DNA of 64,000 nucleotides, taken from assembly GCA_019973155.2 (NCBI GenBank), contig BPQB01000020.1, positions 124,001 through 188,000 on the forward strand, read 5' to 3'. Position 1 is the first letter of the stretch. Each line of letters begins with the position of its first letter. Of the stretch, positions 55,736 to 64,000 are shown one piece after another. Made by a program: the position numbers and the translations under genes. This stretch comes from Phanerochaete sordida. Taxonomy: Eukaryota; Basidiomycota; Agaricomycetes; Polyporales; Phanerochaetaceae. The notes beneath the pieces are model-generated. The model searched no databases. It saw nothing but the letters and a program-made list of their open reading frames with translations, and was not told the origin of the DNA.

Positions 55736-57713
55736 ATGTCTGACCTCACTCTCGACACGCTCATCGACGATGGCAACTACCTGGGCTCCGAGCGGGCACG
55801 TCAGGAGAACAAGCTTCTCCTCGACGAGCTCGAGCGCAAGAAGAAGGCTCGCAGCCTTGCCGTGCCCACGGACGACAACAAGGTCAAGGCCCGGCTCCGC
55901 GAAATTGGCGAGCCCATTACACTATTCGGAGAGCGGGTGCGTGTCCTGTCAATTGAAAACCTATGTGACTTCTTATATGCGACGTGGCTGTAGGCGGCAG
56001 ACCGTCGAGACCGTCTGATCTATGTCCTTTCTCAAATCAATGCTGCTCGGGGGGAGGATGCCATGCAGGTGGACGAGGAGAGTAGCGACGAGGAGAGCGA
56101 AGAGGAGGTACGTAAGCTGCACTCCACTCCCAATATTCCCACTCACCCTGTCGCAGCAAGAAGAATTCTATTCGCCAGGCTCGCTCGAGCTGCTGGAAGC
56201 GCGGCGACGCATCGCGGAATACTCTCTGCCCAGGTTGGATTTCCGCTACCGATAGTCCGGTTGGGCCCAGCTAGGTGCTTACTGCCTCCCTTTTGCTCCT
56301 GTATGCCCCATATAGAGCTCAAAAACGCATCGCTCAGCAGCGAATAGACAGCAAGATGCCGCTCGGGCGGATTCTCGACATCCGGAAGAAGGTCTTCGCG
56401 GAGGTCAAGGTACGTCGACAATAAACCATCGCGTGGGCATGCTCACAACGCGTTTATCCTAGAATATTGCAGAGCTTGGATCCCAGATTGGCGACGAACG
56501 GCCCATCTCGCAAGTCAGGTTCTCGCCGAATAGCAAGGTCCTTGCAACGGGCAGTTGGGCAGGGAATGTCAAGCTGTGGGACGTCCCATCATGCAAACCG
56601 ATCCGCACGCTGCGCGGTATGTCCACGTCGTGGCTATGGTCCAATCCTAAACTGACGTTTCTCAGGACACTCTGACCGCGTCGGCGGAGTTGCCTGGCAT
56701 CCGAAAGCGACATTAGGTCACAGCGAAGATGCCGTCAACCTTGTCAGTGGAGCAGGCGACTTGACCCTCCAACTATGGTCCCTTAACAGGTATGTCAATG
56801 TCGCGCACCACATAGAGATATGCCTCAACGATGTTCGCAGTGAGACACCATTGGCGACTCTGAAAGGTCATCAAGACCGTGTTTGTCGTGTCGCTTTCCA
56901 CGCATCAGGAGACTACGTCGCAAGCGCAAGTTTCGACACTACATGGCGGCTCTGGGATGTAGCGACCGCGAAGGAGTTGCTGCTACAAGAAGGCCACTCA
57001 AAGGAGGTGTACTCAGTGGAGTTCCAGGATGATGGTGCACTTGTGGCCTCAGGGTTCGTCAGCTCTTCGCTCGCTGAACCGGGCAATTACTCATGGTTTA
57101 CAGAGGTTTAGATGCAATCGGCCGTGTATGGGATCTACGAACGGGGAGGACAGCAATGGTCCTGGATGGCCATGTCCAAGCGATCTACGGCATTGACTTC
57201 TCGCCAAATGGGTAGGCCCTCTCGTTCTACTGTGCTACTTTTATGCTTATCATGAACCTCAGCTACCAAATCGCGACGGGCTCCGGCGACGATACTATCC
57301 GCATATGGGACATGCGCTCACTGAAAGCGTTATACACAATCCCGGCCCACCTCTCCAATGTCGCCGACGTACGCTTCTTCACGTCGCAGGAGGCGTTCCC
57401 GTACGCGCAGCCGGCGTCACCGCCCGACGTCGAGATGAACGGCGGCGACGACGCGTCGCACGACAAGGTCAAGGCGAACGGCGCCTTCACCGAGGAGGAG
57501 TGGCGCTTCCGCTCAGGCCTGTACCTCGCAAGCGCTGGCTACGACGGCTTCGTCAAGATCTGGAGCGCAGACGACTGGCAGCTCCTGCGCACGCTACCCA
57601 CGGACGGCGGAAAAGTCATGTCCGTCGATCTGTCGAGCGACGCGAAGCTCCTGGCGTCAGGGACGTACAACCGGAACTTCCAGATCTTCGCGCCAGAGGA
57701 GCTCCCTGTCTAG
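55736..57713 (+). CDS. PRP4: U4/U6 small nuclear ribonucleoprotein PRP4
   Basis: Spliceosomal WD40 protein of the U4/U6.U5 tri-snRNP. The start [20 protein letters not shown] is followed by the splicing-factor motif [17 protein letters not shown]. An acidic stretch ([11 protein letters not shown]) and a helical part ([38 protein letters not shown]) come next. Seven WD-type blades then follow: [96 protein letters not shown], then [15 protein letters not shown] and [19 protein letters not shown]. The end is [11 protein letters not shown] (stop 57713). At least nine short introns interrupt it. A long insert (57400-57500) between two blades is typical for fungi. Confidence 0.93.
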
Positions 57714-57919
57714 ACTCTCGCGCATTCTCATCCCGCCTGCATATATGCTCCCAAATGTATCGTCTATATCCTGCTGAAACGCAGCGCAGCTATGCAAGGC
57801 TACATCCCGTGAGCGGAATATTATGAATGAAGTGGGGCAGGGACGCGAGAATAATACAATAGCATGTGACCGAGAGCGCAAACAACCGACGAAGTCCATA
57901 TGTTTATCCTGACACGACA

Positions 57920-60705
57920 TCACATTATACCGTTGCGAACCTATGTACACAGTCAGTGAGCAGAACGCAGCGATGGAGCCACTGCAACGGACCTTCTGCA
58001 TGAAGCCAGACACCCTGCCGATATCGATCACCTGAGATTCGCTTTCCACGGCGATGACAAGGTTCTCGAGGAGCTGCGGGGACACAATCATGAGCGATGG
58101 CATGCGAGGCCAGATGCGATCGTGACTTACGTCTTCGACCTTGTCTATCGGCACGCCGGTGCACAAGGCCACGATCTTCTTGCACAGGAACTCCTTCTCG
58201 GCACTCGCGCCCTGGAGCTTGGACAGCCGCTGCTCGACGAGCTTCTCGACGCGCGTGTGCCACATGTTGAGCCGCCGCAGCCGGATCAGGCTCTGCGCGG
58301 AGTCCGTCGACGGTACCGCGGGCTCCGAGTCGAGGCTGAAGGAAAGGTCGACGCTGCCGTCGAGGCCCGCCATCGTCGAGCCGGGCCCGCGCAGGCGGAA
58401 TGCGAGACCGGCCACCGGGCCTGCGTCGGAGCCGTCGAGCTCCGTGCGCCCCGTCCAGTCGAACTTGTCTTCCTCTTCGAGCGCCTTCTCGAGGTTGCGT
58501 ATGCGCTGATTGATGAGGTCGAGTTCGGCGCACTGTGATTGCACGGAGGATATCTGCTTCCGCTGCTCGGACAGCTCGCGCGTCGCGGCGCGTAGATGCG
58601 CTTGAGTGACGTCAAGCGAGTCTTGTTTCGTCTTCACCTCCGCAGTGAAATCGGTCTGCAGCTCTTGTATGATGGCTTGAATGTCTTGACACCGGTCAGC
58701 ATTTCAATTTGCCAGCAGTCTGGGAATAGACGAACCTGCTAAAACATCATGGCTCTTCTGCACTGGAACCGACGGCCCACTTCGGAGCGACGAAAGGATG
58801 TCCTCGGCGCGGGGACCGCCACCGAGCTCCTGCAAGGTGTTAAAGAGCGTGGGACTTCGCATTGAAGTACACTCACTTCAGTCTCGACACCGTAGTCTCC
58901 AGGGCGAAGCCCCAACCTGTTGGGCAACACGCGATTTGCACCTACATCGAGCAAGGTTCGGACCAGACTACGGTTTCCGACCCTCGCAGCGATGTTCAGC
59001 GCCGTGTCCCCGTAGTGATCCTGGAGATCGACCAGGCTCTTGAAGTCTCCTCCCTGATGTTGTGCAATCCAGATGAAGATCTGGTCGAGGTAATAACGCG
59101 CGGCGTGTGCGCGTCCCTTCACGCCGGCGGAAGCCACAATGTGGTGGAGAACGCTCTTGCGAGCCGTGTCTAATGTCCGTATGGACCTGTGGAGTGCCGC
59201 CACGAGGCGGTTGAATGTGTTGTATTCGTGGTTCGCTGTCGCGAGAGTGGCGCGCACGAGAGCGGTTTCGCCGTTGTAGTTGCCCCGGTGCACGTCAGCA
59301 CCGTGGTCAATGAGCACATGCACGATCTGATGGCGCGCCATGCTGGCAGCGAGATGCAGTGCGGTATGGCCTTGGTCATCCAAGACCAAGTCGATGTCCC
59401 AATTTCCAACAGTGGGGTTGTCTGGAGGGATCTCCCGCAACGCGTTCAGGACAGCTACGGGGTCGTCCTGTTCGCATATGTGCGCGATGACTGCGATGCG
59501 CCTTGGGTCTCGCGCCGGCGCGGAAGGATCCATGCTCTGCCCAAGCACGGGCTTTGTCGCCAGGCGAATCTCCGAAGAGTCCTCGGCAGGCTCGGGTTGG
59601 GTCGCCTTGCCATTCATGACAGACTGCGAACTTCCTTCGGCGGCTAATCCGTTTGCGCTCAGAGTCGGTGTTGTCATGGGTAGACGCGTTTGTGATGAAG
59701 TGGGCGAGCTGGGAGCGGTAGGTACTAGGTGTGATGCCGCTGGCTCGGTCCGGGCTCGCTTATGGGGGGACGGTCCGTCGACGCCATCGTGAGGAGCTGT
59801 AGAAGGTGGCCGCGACCTGTCGGCCATATGAAAGTCTGGAGATGCAGCTAGTGGTGCTGCTAGAGCTTTGGCGTGGTTCGCGTTCATGTCGCCCTCAGCG
59901 TCGGATCGCGTTCGCTTGAGAGGAGGCTGGGCTTGCGGGGGTGTGGGCGATACAGCGGAAAGAGGATTGAATGGCGAGCCTGGATATGGACCTGGGTAGT
60001 ATGGCGATGACGAACCATAGCTTGGATGTCTACCAGCAGCCGCCAAGGTGGATGTTGATGGCGTGAACAGACCTTGGGCGCGTCCTTGATTGAGGAGACG
60101 TAGCGCGGAACCAGGCATTATTGGCGGAGGGGCGAGGCCGGCGGGTGGAAACCCTTTCCGCGCGCTGAGCGTGAGATTCACTGTACTAAGTAGAAAGTGC
60201 ACTGTACCTGTCATTGGTGGTAGCCCGGGTGGGAGCGCGCCGATCGCATTCGTATTGGGCACGAAGTCAAACAAGGGAGCAAGAAGAGAGGCGACGCCGA
60301 ACTGCATGGCGATGTCTCTGCCACGTTCAAGGGGAATCCTAGGGAAGGTATGTGAGAAACGGCACGGTATCGACTAGCGGAGCACGTACCACGTCCCTTG
60401 GTACTTCCCGTAGCCCCCCTGGACAATCTCATGCTTCCCCGGGAGTATCTCCTTCTCGAGAATCTTTGTCCTCCGGCCCTTGTCAACACCAGCGACTTTC
60501 AGAATTTGTGTCGCATTGACGTAGGAATCTGCTCTTCTGCGCATGACCGCTATGCCACGGACCATGCACTCGTATACCTGACGTGCCCTCAAGCCACCTT
60601 TCCCACCCGAAACGCGTCGAAAGGACGCACCTGTACGGAGGAGTAGACAGCATTGTAGATCTTGACAGGGACCTGCTGGCCTGGGGGTCTTGTTGGTGCC
60701 TGCAT
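57920..60705 (-). CDS. APSES/KilA-N and ankyrin transcription factor (MBP1/SWI4 type)
   Basis: DNA-binding subunit of an MBF/SBF-like G1/S transcription complex. The start [20 protein letters not shown] (ATG 60705) leads to the APSES domain: [40 protein letters not shown] and [10 protein letters not shown], then [15 protein letters not shown] Pro/Ser-rich region with a basic KRTRSD site follows. Ankyrin repeats include [20 protein letters not shown], then [20 protein letters not shown], and [22 protein letters not shown]-terminal coiled coil ([20 protein letters not shown], and [20 protein letters not shown]) lies before the end. A 50-bp intron (GTCCGT to ACATAG) gives the end GFMQKVRNGIM (TGA at 57920), which matches the family's usual short end; unspliced, the frame would run on into noise. 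Confidence 0.88.
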
Positions 60706-61020
60706 CGCGGCTAAGTGGACGACGGCGAGTGGTCCGAGGTGAACGTAGGTGACGACGAGGACACCGGCTCACGCGACGGCGGGACGCGCTTGCTGAGTTC
60801 TAATTACTCCGCGTGAAGGCTTATAATACACGTGGTACGTGTCCAGTAAGCAAAGTAAGCAATGATGGTAAGTCAGTTATTTACTAGTCTACAAGCATCA
60901 GTAGCCGTAGTAAGTGCTGCCACTTACTCAGTCCATTACGCTCCGTGCTTGACCCAACGCGCGCTACCTGGCGCTTCCCCACTCTTGCCGACGTCTGCAT
61001 CGACGTCGACGCATACGCCG
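60706..61020. promoter_or_regulatory. Divergent promoter between APSES factor gene and MVP1
   Basis: A 315-bp region shared by two divergent starts (60705 minus, 61021 plus). It includes an AT-rich stretch, TTATAATACACGTGGTACGT, with a CACGTG E-box at 60830-60835. No gene is seen. Confidence 0.4.
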
Positions 61021-63596
61021 ATGTTCAATACCCCCAGAGCAGCACCCAGCTACGGCTCAAACTCTGCCAACAATTTTGGCGCTAGCTTTATGGCTGATAA
61101 CCCTTTGTCCAACTCTATCTACGACTCGGATGGCCTCGACCCGTGGAGTTCAGCACCGAGTCCAGCACCCCCAGCACTGCCATCATCATCGGCAACCGGT
61201 GGAGGCTCGAGTTTTACGTCTGTGATTGGTATGAAGCACCACGATTTTAACTTTGCTCTGTATTTACTCTCATGTCTAGGTGAAGCAACTGTACCATCCG
61301 TCTACCGCGAAGCCTTCGCCGCAGTTGACACAGCCAACGTTGGCGAGACGTCCGTCAATGCACTTTCACGCGTACTTGAAACGTCTGGACTATCTGCCAC
61401 TACCATAGACAAGGTGGGAGTAGTTACTACGGCCCAAACTCGTCGCACTCATTACCTATACCAAGATTGTCAGTCTCGTAAGCTCAAGGCCCCGCGTATC
61501 GCGAGAAGAATTCTTCGTGGCGCTAGCACTAGTTGCTCTTGCACAGAGTGGTAGAGGTGCGCTACGCGACATCCTTATTATGGTGTTTATACTCTCGCAT
61601 CCAACATGACGACTGATCACGCGCCAGACTTGAGCATTGAAATGGTCGCTGCCCTCGCACAAGAGAACGCGCTTCCTGCGCCGCAACTCGACATCCCAGC
61701 TGTCGCCCCTTCAAATTCTGCATTCACAAACTATCAACCTGAGATTCGTGCCCCGATGCCAACGAGAGCGTACTCGGAAGACCCATGGAGTGCGCCGAAG
61801 CTACCGAATGGGCCTCCACCTCCCGCTCCTACCAATGGTAGCCTTTCCAACGGTCTCACTTCGAGCATTTCTGGGACAGGTCTCCCAAGCAACTGGTGGA
61901 GGAAGCAGGAGACCGTAGCAGTCAATATCCTCGGCCAGCAAGGGTTCATTCTAAATAGGTACCTCGTGTATGAGGTCGCGACAGATGTGAGTCGTATGCA
62001 CGTAGCTAAGCGATCTCTGGCTAACGATGATGTAGCGTGCACCACCTGTACCTCGCCGATACTCGGAGTTTGTCATATTATGGGACTGTTTAGTTCGTCG
62101 ATACGCTTTCCGACTTCTACCACCGCTTCCACCCAAACGACTCGGACGTGAGTGCTCTCGGAATATGATATCGGACATCTGACTGAGTAGCATCCAATTC
62201 AGCCGATGAGAGCTTCATTGAGCAGCGCAGGTATGTAGGCACCTCTCAGCGGTTAGAGCAGGATCTCATCGCAGCTCTGACGTAGGAGGGGTTTAGCCCG
62301 CTTCTTGAACTTTGTCATGTAAGTTTCCTGCCTTCGAGCGGATCAAACATGCTGACGTCCCGTCCAGCAACCATCCTATCATTAAAGAAGATGGACTGCT
62401 CGCCGTATTTCTGACAGAGCCGTCTTTCGAGGCTTGGCGGAAGCACTCCGCCATCTCATACGAGGAAGAGTCCGCTAGTAAGCGTGTAGACCGCGTCGAA
62501 GAGATGAGCATACCGAGCGATCTCGAGGACAAGCTTGCGTACGTAAACAAGTTCCGCGAAGCTCGTTTTCGGCTCTGACTCTGACCGTAATGCAGGGTTG
62601 TCCGCGGCAAGATTAGCATGCTCATTGAGCAATGGCAAAAGATCTGCATTCTCGCCGAGCGCATGATAAAGCGGCGCGAGGCAGCAGCGGTACGGGTCCC
62701 TCCCACTGTTCCACGGCGGCCTTTCATGCCAGCTCATTTCGGCTTGCCTTCATTTTCTTCCGACGACATTGCCGACAACGCCTCGATGGCCTCATCCGTA
62801 TTCTCTGGCCTCATGCATCCCCGGCGTGCATTGGATGACCCCTCGCAGGCGGATACTGCGAGGTTGACCAACGCCCTGAAAGTGGTAGCCGAGGTCAACA
62901 CCAAGTGCTGGCGCGGGGAAGAGTGCGAACTGTGCTCTGGTGTCCGTCAAGGAGTGTCAAACGTTGCTGCGCACACCCAGCAGCACGGCGACGCTCTTGA
63001 ACATCGCGTAAGTGCCAAGTGTATCTACCACTGTCTGTCATGCTAATACGACTATAGGCGCGTACCTTGTTGTACTCGACTCTTGAAGCTCTCAAGGTAC
63101 CTCGTCCACCCAAAATTGCAGGACCGCGCCGCTCACATACTTTGCAGGGTCAGAGGGATCTCTACATCGCCACGCGCGACCTCTTCATTCGCCATGACCG
63201 CTTGTCCGGTGACCAGGTTGACAAGATGAAGAAGCGCGTGGAGACGAACTCGCTAAAGTTGGAGAGCGTCAAGCAAGGCCAGAAACCTGGTTGGGAAGTT
63301 GAAGCAGACAAGCTCTCAGGCTTGATTGAGAAGGACCAGGCAGGCATTGCGGCAGCCCTCAACCGTAGAGTCTTCATTCGAGCCAGGTGTGTTGCGATCC
63401 TGCCGCATTTTCATAACAACGCTGACTCTGTCGCAGCATGTGGCATGAGCTGCGTGTTGTACTGCACAACCGGGAGAATACTCTTCTCACGGAGGCCGCG
63501 AAGGCGTTCGCTCGAGAAGAGCGAGACTTCTCCGAAGGTGTCACCGCGACTTGGGGCCGCCTCGTCGAGGCACTGGAGCCGATGCCATACGAATAA
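61021..63596 (+). CDS. MVP1: Sorting nexin MVP1 (SNX8 type)
   Basis: PX-BAR sorting nexin for endosome-to-Golgi retrieval and vacuolar sorting. The start is MFNTPRAAPSYGSNSANNFG. An EH-like region reads YREAFAAVDTANVGETSVNA, then LSRVLETSGLSATTIDKIV and REEFFVALALVALAQSG. Next is the linker with RAYSEDPWSAPKLPNGPPPP. The PX domain starts VAVNILGQQGFILNRYLVYE; after an intron it continues RAPPVPRRYSEFVILWDCLV, then LLPPLPPKRLGPDESFIEQR. NHPIIKEDGLLAVFLTEPSF follows, then a BAR-like coiled region (KISMLIEQWQKICILAERMI; DLYIATRDLFIRHDRLSGDQ; VHNREN-type end). It ends VEALEPMPYE (stop 63596). Both the EH-like part and the PX-BAR order match fungal MVP1. At least eight short introns are present. 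Confidence 0.92.
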
Positions 63597-63829
63597 GTGA
63601 TGGCGAAAGACATTTTGGATGCTTGAGGATGGACGGACGACTGGGTTCGAAATTTATACTTCATCGTATTAGGATACCACTGCATCACGACTATGACGAC
63701 CTCTTATGACATTTTGCCACCTCTGCTCTGACATGCTCACGCGGGAACGAAGAAAGAAAAACAGACAGATTAACAGCGGATATGCGTACCACAACTAGGT
63801 ATACGGTAGACTACACACTACACAGCTGC

Positions 63830-64000
63830 TCATTGATTCCACCTCTGTGGTGAACCCCACTGTCGCTCAGGCGAACCACCGGGCTGCCCCCCTCTTCCAC
63901 GCCCTCGTCCCCGTCCTCCCCATCCAGAATCCCGCGGCCTGTCGCCCTGCTGATGCTGGTTATGCTGGTTCCCCCGCGCGCGACCCCTTCCGCCGCCTCT
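63830..64000 (-). CDS. RGG-rich C-terminus of a nucleic-acid-binding-type protein, partial
   Basis: Read on the minus strand from the window edge, 56 codons are open to TGA at 63830: RGGGRGRARGNQHNQHQQGD, then RPRDSGWGGRGRGRGRGG, and the end SPQRWNQ. Repeated RGG/RG boxes with Gln/Asn are typical of RNA-binding or helicase proteins and are usual sites of arginine methylation. The globular domain lies outside the window, so the family cannot be named. Confidence 0.65.
   Translation of the reverse strand, partial: RGGGRGRARGNQHNQHQQGDRPRDSGWGGRGRGRGRGGQPGGSPERQWGSPQRWNQ

Noticed and set aside
1..64000. CRISPR arrays, operons, ribosome binding sites
   Set aside because: The sequence is eukaryotic with spliced genes; no spaced direct repeats of CRISPR type are seen.

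Overview
The window is nuclear DNA of a filamentous basidiomycete, most likely an agaricomycete and perhaps a polypore. Genes are cut by many short introns of about 50-60 bp with GTRNGT/YAG borders. Gene spacing is tight, GC is high, and several families that I know from Agaricomycetes are present. Assignments come from reading translated exons; nothing was searched against a database, and splice sites are manual.

Layout. 0.4-9.6 kb is a conserved plus-strand block: a DUSP/USP ubiquitin hydrolase (UBP12-like), the vacuolar fusion factor CCZ1, then a 587-bp non-autonomous hAT element just upstream of ribosomal protein gene RPL43. 10.0-11.5 kb holds a five-finger CCCH (ZC3H3-like) gene on the minus strand. 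11.5-17.1 kb is a tandem duplication of a 2.7-2.8 kb unit; each copy carries one gene of an unrecognised family, called here the MPKS family. 17.5-22.4 kb holds an AGC-like protein kinase and two divergent small secreted Cys-rich paralogs. 22.9-25.3 kb is a large gene of an agaricomycete family of unknown function, and 25.9-26.9 kb is mitoribosomal protein RSM10. 27.1-32.8 kb is a large minus-strand EF-hand/zinc-finger gene. 33.5-37.0 kb holds a disordered protein and a SnoaL-like protein. 37.3-39.1 kb is a second hAT element, with a perfect 8-bp target duplication, lying between a TATA box and the start codon of a tail-anchored coiled-coil protein gene. 42.4-45.2 kb holds a secreted protein and mitochondrial COQ3. 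46.6-48.3 kb is a third MPKS member, and 49.8-55.3 kb is the paralog of the EF-hand/zinc-finger gene, in the opposite orientation. 55.4-63.6 kb is conserved again: a small start-less ORF head-to-head with PRP4, an APSES/ankyrin transcription factor (MBP1/SWI4 type) and sorting nexin MVP1. The right edge cuts the RGG-rich tail of an RNA-binding-type protein.

Conserved housekeeping blocks (0.4-9.6, 17.5-19.6, 25.9-26.9, 44.1-45.2 and 55.7-63.6 kb) alternate with accessory islands of duplicated, fast-evolving families and hAT elements. The best candidate for something undescribed is the pair of accessory families. MPKS proteins and the EF-hand/zinc-finger proteins have unrelated globular N-termini, yet both end in a long disordered tail with a short coiled coil and a terminal Trp motif.
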